Source: Candidatus Anammoxibacter sp.
GTDB lineage: Bacteria; Planctomycetota; Brocadiia; Brocadiales; Anammoxibacteraceae
Direction of reading: 5' to 3'
NCBI GenBank assembly: GCA_021777055.1
Contig: JAIQZO010000101.1
Location: 1-64,000 of the forward strand
Length of the DNA: 64,000 nucleotides
Under the pieces are notes generated by a model. That model ran no database searches, had not been told where the DNA came from, and saw only the letters and a list, made by a program, of their open reading frames with translations. The stretch's first letter is position 1. The number at the start of each line of letters is the position of its first letter. The translations under genes and the position numbers were made by a program. Shown one piece after another: positions 9,411 to 17,996 of the stretch.

Positions 9411-10427
9411 TTAACAAATCCGCGGTAACTGCGCGCCTGTCAACATTTCTACTAAACGTTTTCCACCGACACTGGTTTGTAAAACAACAGACCCAGGGTT
9501 GGTATGGACTATTTCTCCAATTACCCGACTTTCCATGCCCAAGGCATTTTCTTGTAATCTTCTTAAGGCTTTTCCGGCATCTTCCCGGGCAACAACAAAG
9601 ATGACCTTCCCTTCATTTGCAACATACAATGGATCAAAACCTAAAAGTTCACAGACACCTTTTACACTTTCTCTGACGGGAAGAGATTCTTCATCTAACA
9701 ATATTCCAAACTCCCTTTTTCTTGTGAGTTCACATAATACCGTTGCCACTCCGCCTCTAGTTGGGTCACGCATAAACCTTATCTTCAACATGTCGTCTAA
9801 TAGATCTTTAATTAAGAGATTCAACCCAGTCGTATCTGATATGATTTCTGCCTTAAAATCAAGTTCGTTACGTGCTCCCAGGATTGCAATACCATGATCT
9901 GCTATAAATCCGTTTACAATAATTTTATCACCTGTGCGGATATTTTTGCCACAACTAATATCTTTATAACGTTTATTAACAACGCCGATTCCACTTGTAT
10001 TTATAAACAGTTTATCACATGCGCCTCTTTCAACAACTTTTGTATCCCCTGCAACAATTTGAACATTACACCTGCCTGCCTCTTCGGACATTGATTTAAT
10101 AACCTTCTCAAGATCAGCAAACGGCAACCCCTCTTCGATAATAAATCCGCAACTTAAATATTGAGGATCTGCACCGGTTACAGCAATATCGTTAACGGTA
10201 CCGGAAACAGCTAGCTTTCCTATATCACCACCTGGGAAAAAGATTGGTTGGATCACATACGAATCAGTAGTAAATGCAACATTGCCAGAATCTAACTGCA
10301 GTAACGCAGAATCCGTCTGTTTCCTTATTATGTCATTATCAAAATACTTGAAGAAAAGATCGTTTATTAAATTATGAGTTAATCTTCCTCCACTACCGTG
10401 ATCCAGTAGGATATGTTTTTTATCCAT
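9411..10427 (-). CDS. hypE: HypE, [NiFe] hydrogenase maturation protein
   Basis: A 338-residue member of the PurM/AIR-synthase-like ATPase fold. HypE dehydrates the HypF-made thiocarboxamide on its own C-terminal cysteine to a thiocyanate and donates cyanide to the HypC-HypD iron centre. Seen here: the N-terminal DHGSGGRLTHNLINDLF, the ATP-binding core (DSALLQLDSGNVAFTTDSYV, GDTKVVERG, RDPTRGGVATVL), and the diagnostic C-terminus LPRIC with the acceptor Cys as last residue. The length is normal. It is the last gene of the minus-strand hyp group, separated from hypD by a REP-like palindrome pair. Confidence 0.97.
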   Translation of the reverse strand: MDKKHILLDHGSGGRLTHNLINDLFFKYFDNDIIRKQTDSALLQLDSGNVAFTTDSYVIQPIFFPGGDIGKLAVSGTVNDIAVTGADPQYLSCGFIIEEGLPFADLEKVIKSMSEEAGRCNVQIVAGDTKVVERGACDKLFINTSGIGVVNKRYKDISCGKNIRTGDKIIVNGFIADHGIAILGARNELDFKAEIISDTTGLNLLIKDLLDDMLKIRFMRDPTRGGVATVLCELTRKREFGILLDEESLPVRESVKGVCELLGFDPLYVANEGKVIFVVAREDAGKALRRLQENALGMESRVIGEIVHTNPGSVVLQTSVGGKRLVEMLTGAQLPRIC

Positions 10428-10509
10428 TTTTATTTTATACTATTACTCCGTAAAAACTTGTTTTTAAGAAAGATTGTAAGTTCAAATAAAAAGATTTAAA
10501 AATATGTAG

Positions 10510-10710
10510 AATACCCCAACGGGATTAAACATACCAGCCCAGGGCAACGCCCTGGGTCAATAATAACCATCAAATTGCTCCCTACATGGGTGCAACATAT
10601 ATAGACCACGAAATAAAATGTATGTCACGCCCTTACAGGGCTATATTTTTCTTGCGTCTTGTCCCAGGGCGTTGCCCTGGGCTGGTATATCTGACCCTTT
10701 CAGGGTCAAA
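10510..10710. repeat. REP-like palindrome pair (BIME-like), overlapping the end of hypD
   Basis: Two oppositely oriented copies of a palindrome of the form cccagggc-(n3)-gccctggg lie at 10538-10556 and 10663-10681. Each is followed by a small tgaccct/agggtca-type hairpin (10692-10708 for the second). The same architecture (cagccc[a/g]gggt ... accctggg next to an aaccctgaaggggtt-type box) occurs around the IS200-like transposase at 24 kb. The second copy lies inside the hypD reading frame. Confidence 0.85.
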
Positions 10711-11792
10711 TTCACAAGATTATATTTATAATGAGCGGCACAGGCCCCTTCATTTGACACCATACAGGCCCCCACTGGAGTTTCCGGTTTACATATATTA
10801 GCAAACAGTCTGCAATCTTTAGGATTCTTTACCCCTCGCAAGATTTGACCGCAGATACATCCAGGATTTTCTACGGTTTTTTCGACCTTAATATTAAATG
10901 CTTTTTCTGCATCAAACCTCTTGTACTTTTTCCTTAAAGTCAATCCGCTAAGTTTTAAGGTCCCAAACCCACGCCAGTTGTCATCACGATATTCAAAGAC
11001 CTCATTTATTATCTGTTTTGCCTTCAGATTACCTTCAGGACGTACGGCCCTTTTATATTGAATTTCTACCCTAGGTTCGTTCTTCTTATTCTGTTTAATC
11101 AGCATATATATAGATTGGAGCATGTCAAGAGGTTCGAATCCTGAGATCACACAACCTAATTTATACTTACTTACAATGGGTTCGTAAATCCTGCTTCCTG
11201 TTATTGCACTTACATGGCCAGGGCAGAGATAACCGTTAATTTCTACACCGTCATCAATAATTGCAGACATTGCCGGTGGCATCACTTTATGGGAGCTGAG
11301 GAGGTAAAAATTATTAATTCCTTCAGCGTCCGCTTCTAAAATTGTTGCGGCACTTGTGGGCGCAGTTGTTTCAAAACCTATTCCGGCAAATATGACCTTT
11401 CTCTCCGGATTGGATCTGGCTATCTCAAGGGCCTTCAGCGAAGAATAGACAACCCTGATATCGCTGTTTGAGGATCTCTTGTCTGCCAACGTGGTTGTTG
11501 ACCCAGGTACACGTACCAAATCCCCGAATGTCGCAATAATCACATTGTTCAATTTACTAAGGGCAATTAATTTATCAATATATCCCTTACCTGTAACACA
11601 AACAGGACATCCGGGCCCCGACAACAGTTTTATCTTATTTGTCAGCAATGACGGCAAGCCAAACCTGTAGATCGCCATGGTGTGTCCACCGCAAACTTCC
11701 ATAAAAGTGAGTTTGTCTTCAACAATCGAGTTTATTGATTCGGCGATCTGCAAGACTAATTTTTTGTCACGAAACTCGTCTATATATTCCAT
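10641..11792 (-). CDS. hypD: HypD, [NiFe] hydrogenase maturation scaffold, with repeat-derived tail
   Basis: HypD holds the Fe(CN)2CO unit together with HypC. Seen: FMEVCGGHTMAIYRFG near the N-terminus (conserved Cys), GPGCPVCVT, GIGFETTAP, LCPGHVSAI, and the C-terminal [4Fe-4S] region with cysteines in NPGCICGQIL, DCRLF, CKPETPVGACMVSNEGACAAHYKY. HypD proteins normally end about here. This one continues for 26 residues (starting NLVNLTLKGSDIPAQ, ending DARKI), and that tail is translated from the REP-like palindrome at 10663-10710. It lies 2 nt after hypC and is probably cotranscribed with hypF-hypC. Confidence 0.96.
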   Translation of the reverse strand: MEYIDEFRDKKLVLQIAESINSIVEDKLTFMEVCGGHTMAIYRFGLPSLLTNKIKLLSGPGCPVCVTGKGYIDKLIALSKLNNVIIATFGDLVRVPGSTTTLADKRSSNSDIRVVYSSLKALEIARSNPERKVIFAGIGFETTAPTSAATILEADAEGINNFYLLSSHKVMPPAMSAIIDDGVEINGYLCPGHVSAITGSRIYEPIVSKYKLGCVISGFEPLDMLQSIYMLIKQNKKNEPRVEIQYKRAVRPEGNLKAKQIINEVFEYRDDNWRGFGTLKLSGLTLRKKYKRFDAEKAFNIKVEKTVENPGCICGQILRGVKNPKDCRLFANICKPETPVGACMVSNEGACAAHYKYNLVNLTLKGSDIPAQGNALGQDARKI

Positions 11793-11794
11793 TG

Positions 11795-12013
11795 TTAGCT
11801 CTTTTTCTGGATTTCCTTAAAAAGTTTCAATGTCTCTTCTGCTTCTTTCTTGTCGATCTTTTGTATCGCATATCCGGAATGTATTAATAAGAAATCTCCA
11901 ATCTTGATATCCTCAACAAGGTATAGACTCGCGTTATAGATAACACCGCCAACGTCAACATCTGCTTTGTCTCCGCAGATGGAAACAACTTTTGCCGGTA
12001 CACTCAAACACAT
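11795..12013 (-). CDS. hypC: HypC, hydrogenase maturation chaperone
   Basis: A 72-residue OB-fold protein beginning MCLSVPAKV. Cys2 becomes the essential N-terminal Cys that ligates the Fe(CN)2CO intermediate. The body (ADVDVGGVIYNASLYLVEDIKIGDFLLIHSGYAIQKI) is typical, including the GD-(Y/F)-LLIHSGYAI motif. HypC shuttles the iron group from HypD to the hydrogenase large subunit. Its start overlaps the end of hypF by 10 nt and its stop is 2 nt before hypD, a tight operon. Confidence 0.97.
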   Translation of the reverse strand: MCLSVPAKVVSICGDKADVDVGGVIYNASLYLVEDIKIGDFLLIHSGYAIQKIDKKEAEETLKLFKEIQKKS

Positions 12014-14271
12014 TGAAGTTCCCTCCTTTTCGCAGCTATTGCCAACTGACCTAAAGCGATCCCTCCATCATTAGTAGGAATCCTTTTATGTGTAAAGACT
12101 CTGCATTCATTCTTTTCCAGAATATTTTCAAGGTTTTCCAGAATATATCTGTTCTGAAAAAGGCCGCCTGACAAAACAACAACCTTGATTTTACTTACAT
12201 TGTTCATTCGCTTTATGACATCAACAATAATTGAGATTATGGTATTATGAAATTTAGTTGCGATGGTTCTATTGTTAATGCCGGCGGTTAAATCATTTAC
12301 TATATTTTTGATAACTTCCTTAACCATTATGGTTTCATTAATCTCGTAGAGATAACATCCCTTTTCCCTTTCATCAATCAAACACTCCAACCTCATGGCG
12401 GCTTCTGCTTCATATGACGAGATCAAACATACATTCATCAATGCCGAGATTGCATCAAATAATCTTCCGGCACTGGAAGTAAGTGTAGTGTTAATATTAT
12501 TGTCAATTGCAGAAATTAACAGATCCACCTTGTCATTGGGAATTTCATCTCTAAAAGGCAATTTCATGTTAACAAAATTTTTTCCATATGTCTTATAAAG
12601 ATACGAAACCGCCATCCGCCAAGGTTCCTCTACGGACTTATTGCCCCCTTGCATTGGCACATAGTCGAAGTAGGCATATCGTTCATATTCTGCAAGATCA
12701 CAAAGAAAAAATTCACCTCCCCATATATTATTGTCGTCTCCTAAACCCGTTCCGTCAAGGCTGACACCAATCACCTTTTCATCTAAACCATGCTCTGCCA
12801 TGCATGATGCAATGTGGGCATGGTGATGTTGAATAGCAACAGTTTCTATGCCCGACTCTATGGCGTATTTTGTGGAAAGATAGTCGGGATGCAAATCGTG
12901 GGCAATTAATTCGGGCTTAAACCTGAAAAGTCGTTGGAATTTTATAATTGATTCTTTGTAAAACTCAAATGTTTCTATATTCTTTAAATCTCCCATATGC
13001 TGACTTAATATCGCCTGATTTCTTTTTCCTATGCAAAAGCAGTTCTTTTTTTCTGCCCCTGCGGCAATTATGCCGTTACTTTCAAATTTGAGTAATATGG
13101 GCTCGGGCGCAAAACCTCGAGAACGTCTCATTAATCTAGGCCTAGAGTTTACCACCACAGTTACAGAATCATCATTACGATTATAAATCTCCCTGTTATT
13201 AAGAAGAAAAGCGTCTGCAATATGAATAAGTTCCTTTTGGGCTTGATTATTATTTATGACTATGGGATTATCAGTTACATTCCCACTCGTCAACACTAAG
13301 GATTTAAATAGTGAACTTTCAAATATTAAATGATGTAATGGTGTATATGGTAGCATTATGCCTACCCTGTCTAACCCTACGGAAACAGACGAAGCCAGTT
13401 CTCTTTTCATTTTTAATAACACTATAGGCCTTTGATATGATAACAACAACTGCTCTTCATGCTCATCTAAATGGGCATAATTCCTGACAGTATCTACATC
13501 TGGCATTAAAACAGCAAAGGGTTTGCATTCTCTATTCTTCCGCGTTCGCAACTTTTTTACGGCCTCTTCATTTTGAGCATCACAGGCAAGATGGAAACCA
13601 CCGACTCCTTTAATAGCAATTATATTCCCATCTTTTATTAATGTACAAATAGCGTTTATTATAGAATCAACCCCTTCCATCCTTCTGCTTTTATGTACAA
13701 GCAAGTATTTAGGACCGCAATTACAACACGCATTTGGTTGTGCATGAAAACGACGATCCAGAGGATTTTCATACTCTTTCTTACATTTTGCACACATTAG
13801 AAACTCATTCATCGTTGTATTATCTCGGTCATATGGTGTGGCTTTTATTAACGAAAAGCGAGGGCCGCAATTGGTACAATTGACAAAAGGATAGTTTAAT
13901 CTGTTGGATTGAGTCTTTATATCATTTAAACACTCATGGCAGACGGAGACATCAGGAGAGATAAGCGTTGATCTGTCAGTTATGTTATCTTTTACTGCAA
14001 CCTTAAATCCTTGTAACTCTTCAATCTCTGAATCTTTATAAATCAGTGATTCTATTCGTGCTAATCTGGGAGTCTCTTCTCTTATTGCGGCAATAAAGCC
14101 TCTAATTTTTTTTGAATTACCTTGTACTTTTATCTTTACACAATCGTTTCTATTTTCTACCCAACCAACAAGGTCATAAATTTTGGCAATTCTGTAAATA
14201 AACGGCCGGAAGCCTACCCCCTGGACTAATCCATTAACAGTGATCTCGCATGCTTTTAATTCTTTTATCAA
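12004..14271 (-). CDS. hypF: HypF carbamoyltransferase
   Basis: HypF makes the cyanide ligand precursor from carbamoyl phosphate and ATP and transfers it to HypE. All expected parts of the 755-residue protein are visible. They are an acylphosphatase domain (GLVQGVGFRPFIYRIA, about 12-95), two zinc fingers (CHECLNDI/CTNCGPRFS and CAKCKKEY/CCNCGPKY, about 110-190), a YrdC-like nucleotide domain (about 205-390; GGFHLACDA, KPFAVLM), and a Kae1-like C-terminal domain. The last carries the metal motif HHHAHIASCMAEHGL and GVSLDGTGLGDD (about 475-755). It is the first hyp gene of the minus-strand group, 152 nt downstream of the sensor kinase gene. The gap contains an inverted repeat. Confidence 0.97.
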   Translation of the reverse strand: MIKELKACEITVNGLVQGVGFRPFIYRIAKIYDLVGWVENRNDCVKIKVQGNSKKIRGFIAAIREETPRLARIESLIYKDSEIEELQGFKVAVKDNITDRSTLISPDVSVCHECLNDIKTQSNRLNYPFVNCTNCGPRFSLIKATPYDRDNTTMNEFLMCAKCKKEYENPLDRRFHAQPNACCNCGPKYLLVHKSRRMEGVDSIINAICTLIKDGNIIAIKGVGGFHLACDAQNEEAVKKLRTRKNRECKPFAVLMPDVDTVRNYAHLDEHEEQLLLSYQRPIVLLKMKRELASSVSVGLDRVGIMLPYTPLHHLIFESSLFKSLVLTSGNVTDNPIVINNNQAQKELIHIADAFLLNNREIYNRNDDSVTVVVNSRPRLMRRSRGFAPEPILLKFESNGIIAAGAEKKNCFCIGKRNQAILSQHMGDLKNIETFEFYKESIIKFQRLFRFKPELIAHDLHPDYLSTKYAIESGIETVAIQHHHAHIASCMAEHGLDEKVIGVSLDGTGLGDDNNIWGGEFFLCDLAEYERYAYFDYVPMQGGNKSVEEPWRMAVSYLYKTYGKNFVNMKLPFRDEIPNDKVDLLISAIDNNINTTLTSSAGRLFDAISALMNVCLISSYEAEAAMRLECLIDEREKGCYLYEINETIMVKEVIKNIVNDLTAGINNRTIATKFHNTIISIIVDVIKRMNNVSKIKVVVLSGGLFQNRYILENLENILEKNECRVFTHKRIPTNDGGIALGQLAIAAKRRELQCV

Positions 14272-14280
14272 AAATATTCC

Positions 14281-14380
14281 CTTGTGACAGTTTAAATTAA
14301 ATATGATTACTCTGATCCAAATCTGTGTAATCTGTTTTAATCCGTGTAATCATATTTTGTCTATTACTTGTGACAGTTTT
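14281..14380. repeat. small inverted-repeat element flanked by 13-bp direct repeats
   Basis: Inverted arms aatatgattac (14300-14310) and gtaatcatatt (14346-14356) enclose a short core of rat-a-tat type (atctgtgtaatctgtttt). The direct repeat cttgtgacagttt flanks it at 14281-14293 and 14368-14380. It sits between the sensor kinase and hypF and could be a tiny insertion or a transcription-coupling structure. Confidence 0.6.
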
Positions 14381-14423
14381 ACTTATAACAGTTTAAAATA
14401 AAAATTCATATAATATTTAATCA

Positions 14424-15755
14424 TTAGACTGGTAATTCAATAAAAAATGTAGTACCTTTCTCTTCCTCACTTTCAACCCATATCTTGCCATTGTGTTTTT
14501 TTATGATGTTTTCGGCAATAGCAAGGCCTAGTCCCGACCCATCCTTTTCCATACTAACTGCATTTTGTGCCCTGTAATACTCTTGAAAAACGTGTTTTAG
14601 ATCTTTATCTGGGATTCCAATTCCATTATCTTGAATTTCAAATAATACATGATGGCGGCGTTTTTGCGTATTAATATTAATGACCCCTTCCGGTCTGGAA
14701 TATTTTATTGCATTGTTAATGATGTTTGACAACACTATACAGAACTGTTCAGCATCAACCAAGATCTCAATCTTATCATCTATTTGGGTTTGTACATTAA
14801 TCTTTTTCTTGGAGAATTGGTTTTCTAAAAGGTGCATTGTTCTATTTACCAAAGTCTTTGCACTGTATGGCTCTTTTTCCATGCTAGTTCTACCGGGCCT
14901 TTTTAGATTTGCAAGGTCAAGGAGTTCGTTAACCATTGATAACATGTTTGCAGTACGATTATTTATGTTTTGCAGCATTTCCCGCAGTTTCCCTTCCACA
15001 GGGCCTATATATCCTTCTAATGCGACTTTTAAATATCCTTGAATAGCTGCTAACGGTGCCCTTAATTCATGTGTAACTTGAATGATATATTTAGATTTTT
15101 CTTCATTTGCTTGTGTTAACTCTTCGTTTACCTGTTTCAATAACTCCTCATCCCTGTTGAGGCGTTTGGAAATCGAGCAGGCCATAAATATCATAATAAA
15201 CATTGTACTGACCAATCCCCCGAGTCTGCTTACAAAGTAAAAAACATACACTTCATCACCCGGATCCGGTCCAAAACCAGGTAGGGAATAATGTGGTATA
15301 ATATGATAAACACTTAACATTGTTAATATGGAAAAGAAACCTATTGCGATCCCGCCTTGCACAAATGCCCAAAAAGGGGCGAGAAGCATACTTGCTATTA
15401 CCATATGGAAAAGGTAGTAATATATAAAAGGACTGTGGAGACCTCCTGTACCATATAATAAAAGCGTTAAAATGATTAAATCAATAAAAACCTGAAGGTT
15501 TGCAAAACTGCTTATTAGTTTCTTGTTAAGCTGTCGGCTCTTACTATTTTTACTATAACTATAGAACGCTAGATAAGAGATATTGGAGATGGTTAAGATG
15601 CCGGACATTAGATATAGAAAGGTATATGGTAACTGAAGGAGCAAAAAAAACTTGGCAAAATTAATGGAAGCAATAACTCCTATAATTGCAAGCCATCTAA
15701 TGTTTATAAACCAATATAGACGTTTTGAAAGTTCATCTAACCTTATGTTTTTCAT
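14424..15755 (-). CDS. membrane sensor histidine kinase
   Basis: A 443-residue protein. The first ~190 residues hold about six hydrophobic segments (WLAIIGVIASINFAKFFLLL, TFLYLMSGILTISNISYLAF, LQVFIDLIILTLLLYG and others). A coiled linker and a transmitter follow. The H-box is VTHELRAPLAAIQGYLK (about 225), the N-box NIINNAIKYS, G1 DNGIGIP and G2 GSGLGLAIAENI. It autophosphorylates on the H-box His and should pass phosphate to a response regulator, but none is encoded in this window. Its start is only 25 bp from the divergent hypA and it lies just upstream of hypF, so control of the hydrogenase locus is a reasonable inference. No PAS or heme-type sensor domain is visible; the signal may be read in the membrane. 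Confidence 0.93.
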   Translation of the reverse strand: MKNIRLDELSKRLYWFINIRWLAIIGVIASINFAKFFLLLQLPYTFLYLMSGILTISNISYLAFYSYSKNSKSRQLNKKLISSFANLQVFIDLIILTLLLYGTGGLHSPFIYYYLFHMVIASMLLAPFWAFVQGGIAIGFFSILTMLSVYHIIPHYSLPGFGPDPGDEVYVFYFVSRLGGLVSTMFIMIFMACSISKRLNRDEELLKQVNEELTQANEEKSKYIIQVTHELRAPLAAIQGYLKVALEGYIGPVEGKLREMLQNINNRTANMLSMVNELLDLANLKRPGRTSMEKEPYSAKTLVNRTMHLLENQFSKKKINVQTQIDDKIEILVDAEQFCIVLSNIINNAIKYSRPEGVININTQKRRHHVLFEIQDNGIGIPDKDLKHVFQEYYRAQNAVSMEKDGSGLGLAIAENIIKKHNGKIWVESEEEKGTTFFIELPV

Positions 15756-15780
15756 GTTTTTCGAAAAATGATGAATATCT

Positions 15781-16122
15781 ATGCATGAATTAACGATAAT
15801 TACTAATATTTTTTCTATTATAGATGAAATTGCAGAAGAAAATCAACTTACCAAAATAACGAGAGTTACGCTTAAAATTGGCGAACTGCGGCATGTTTAT
15901 CCGGAGATGCTCCAAAATGCATTTGAAATCGTTTCAAAGGATACAAAGGCAGAGAATGCGGTTTTGCACATAAAACCTATTCGCGTAAAAATGCGATGCA
16001 AACATTGCGGCCATGAATTTTTTGTAAACAACAGTTATTGCTGTAAAAAATGTGGAGATTACCGCCTGAAGATTATTGAAGGGGACGAAATAATTATTGA
16101 AACTCTTGAAGGGGATCGTTAA
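15781..16122 (+). CDS. hypA: HypA, nickel metallochaperone
   Basis: HypA is a 113-residue protein that binds nickel through the N-terminal MHE motif (His2, seen as MHELTI) and has a structural zinc site of two Cys pairs. Here these are CKHCG (about 77-81) and CCKKCG (about 91-96). It works with HypB to insert nickel after the iron group. The ATG at 15781 is chosen because it gives the required MHEL terminus, although the ribosome binding site is weak. It starts the plus-strand hydrogenase operon; hypB follows after 2 nt. Confidence 0.97.
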   Translation: MHELTIITNIFSIIDEIAEENQLTKITRVTLKIGELRHVYPEMLQNAFEIVSKDTKAENAVLHIKPIRVKMRCKHCGHEFFVNNSYCCKKCGDYRLKIIEGDEIIIETLEGDR

Positions 16123-16124
16123 AG

Positions 16125-16796
16125 ATGGAAATAAAGGTGATGAAAAAGGTGATGCAAGCAAACATTGAGAAGGCAACAGAGATAAGAGATTTGTTGAATA
16201 GAAAAAATATCTTAATGGTAAATCTAATAGGTTCCCCAGGTGCGGGTAAGACACTGCTTATAGAGAAAACGTTAGTCAGGTTGAAAGAGAAATATAATAT
16301 CGCTACAATAGAAGGCGATATAGCATCAAATAAAGATGCATTGCGTTTACAGAAATATAGAATACCCGTGGTCTTGATAAATACTTATGGTAGCTGCCAC
16401 CTTGATTCTGCAACTGTCGAAAAGGCTATTTTAGAGTTAGATTTAGATAGTTTGGATCTGATATTTGTGGAAAATGTGGGTAACCTGGTATGCCCGGCTG
16501 AATTTGACATCGGTGAGGATATTAAAGTTGCAGTTGCAAGTACAGCAGAAGGGGATGATAAACCGGAAAAATATCCCCTTTTGTTTAGAGAAGCCGGCCT
16601 GGTTTTGTTAAACAAAGTAGACTTGATACCGTATACGAATTTTGATATAAAAATATTTAATAGCAGTGTTCGTAAGCTAAATGGATTGCTGCCGATATAT
16701 GAGGTTTCGTGTGTTGATGAAAACAGTTTAGAGGGATGGATTGATTGGTTAGAAGAGAGCATCAGAAATAAGACAGGTATAGCTGTACCAATTTAA
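16125..16796 (+). CDS. hypB: HypB, nickel-insertion GTPase
   Basis: HypB is a SIMIBI-class GTPase that drives nickel delivery with HypA. Seen in 223 residues: P-loop GSPGAGKT (about 37-44), EGDIAS with the metal-linked residues that follow, the Cys/His metal site region (GSCHLD), VENVGNLVCPAEFD with the conserved Cys, and the guanine-specificity motif NKVDL. There is no long His-rich N-terminal nickel-storage stretch and no N-terminal CXXCGC motif. Two nt separate it from hypA; the first hydrogenase subunit starts 112 nt later. Confidence 0.97.
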   Translation: MEIKVMKKVMQANIEKATEIRDLLNRKNILMVNLIGSPGAGKTLLIEKTLVRLKEKYNIATIEGDIASNKDALRLQKYRIPVVLINTYGSCHLDSATVEKAILELDLDSLDLIFVENVGNLVCPAEFDIGEDIKVAVASTAEGDDKPEKYPLLFREAGLVLLNKVDLIPYTNFDIKIFNSSVRKLNGLLPIYEVSCVDENSLEGWIDWLEESIRNKTGIAVPI

Positions 16797-16908
16797 TACT
16801 TTTCCAAATCTTTGTTCATATAACCACTGAAGGGACGTAATAAGTTTTTGTATAAATCTATGAAAAATACAGACTTTCACAAGCGACATTTATAGGGAGA
16901 TTCTTGAT

Positions 16909-17955
16909 TTGAATAAAACTATCAATAGACCTTTTTTCCAAATAACAAAAGATGGAATGCTTGCGGCAATTGATAAAATGTTGCAGGACTATAGTGTTGC
17001 CGCTCTTACAGAAAAAAACAAAAATGTTGTTTTTGATTTTGTTAAGAGTAGCGCCGAGATATCAAATGTCTATAAACCAACAATTCTTTCGCCCAAAAAA
17101 TTCTTTTTTCCTCAGGAAGAGGTGATCCTTGAGTATACGGCAGAAGGAAAGGTAACAGCGATAATAGAGTCGAAACCCATGGTACTGTTCGGAATCAGGC
17201 CGTGTGATATAAATGCAAAAAAAGTGATGGATGAGGCATTTGCGGAAAGTAATGGAGATGCAAACTATCTTAGCAAAATAGAGAATTCCGTTATAATAGG
17301 TATTGACTGTAAGCAGGTGTGTGATGAAGACTCTTTTTGCTACCGTGTAAACTCCCAGGAAGTGACAACCGGCTGTGATATCTTGCTTTATGATCTGGGT
17401 GAAAAATATATATTTGAATACAAAAATGAAAAAGGCAGGGAATTCGCCATAAAATACTTTGGATCACAAGGATCAGATCATGGCGCATACGATAAGTTTC
17501 TAAAGGAAAAAGAGTCGAATTTTGGAAAGACCGAAGGCCCGTTTAAAGATCTGGAATACCTGCCCGGTGTTTTTGAACACACAAAAGATCATCCCATTTG
17601 GGAAGAAGAAGCAAAGCGATGTTTAAGTTGCGGTTCCTGCATTATGGTATGTCCCACATGCTACTGTTTTGATGTCGCAGATGAGCTTGCGCTAAATCTG
17701 AAAGAGGGGCAGAGGTTACGCCGGTGGGATGCTTGCATGCTTAGTGACTTTGCCAACGTTGCGACAGGGGAGAGTTTTAGAAAAGAAGTCTCCAATAGGA
17801 TTAGACACCGCATGAACAGAAAGTTTAATTTCCTGATGCGAAAGCACCATCAACCTGCATGTGTGGGTTGCGGCCGCTGCGTACGGGCCTGCTTGGCTGA
17901 CATTAGCCCTAAAGAGATTGTAGAAATTATTACCGGTGAGAAAGAGAGAGAGTAA
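16909..17955 (+). CDS. hydB: group 3b [NiFe] hydrogenase (sulfhydrogenase) beta subunit, iron-sulfur
   Basis: A 348-residue electron-transfer subunit. The N-terminal ~220 residues match the beta subunit family (FGIRPCDINAKKVMDEAF, IGIDCKQVCDEDSFC). Two ferredoxin-like [4Fe-4S] motifs follow: CLSCGSCIMVCPTC (about 240-253) and CVGCGRCVRAC (about 322-332). It passes electrons between the gamma flavin subunit and the catalytic dimer. The start is TTG with aggga 8 nt upstream; no ATG fits. Gene order beta-gamma-delta-alpha equals the hydBGDA order of Pyrococcus sulfhydrogenase I, which is why these symbols are used. The enzyme is cytoplasmic: no twin-arginine signal is present on any subunit. Confidence 0.93.
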   Translation: MNKTINRPFFQITKDGMLAAIDKMLQDYSVAALTEKNKNVVFDFVKSSAEISNVYKPTILSPKKFFFPQEEVILEYTAEGKVTAIIESKPMVLFGIRPCDINAKKVMDEAFAESNGDANYLSKIENSVIIGIDCKQVCDEDSFCYRVNSQEVTTGCDILLYDLGEKYIFEYKNEKGREFAIKYFGSQGSDHGAYDKFLKEKESNFGKTEGPFKDLEYLPGVFEHTKDHPIWEEEAKRCLSCGSCIMVCPTCYCFDVADELALNLKEGQRLRRWDACMLSDFANVATGESFRKEVSNRIRHRMNRKFNFLMRKHHQPACVGCGRCVRACLADISPKEIVEIITGEKERE

Positions 17956-17996
17956 TCTAATAGAGTAATCCAATATTGATAAACAGGAAGCTAAAA

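Noticed and set aside
9411..10427. Selenophosphate synthetase (SelD) instead of HypE
   Set aside because: SelD shares the fold, but this protein has the DHGSGG start and the terminal LPRIC cysteine, and sits with hypD/C/F.
10538..10556. Palindromes near hypD/hypE as rho-independent terminators
   Set aside because: They lack T runs, occur as an inverted pair, and match the transposon-associated palindrome family.
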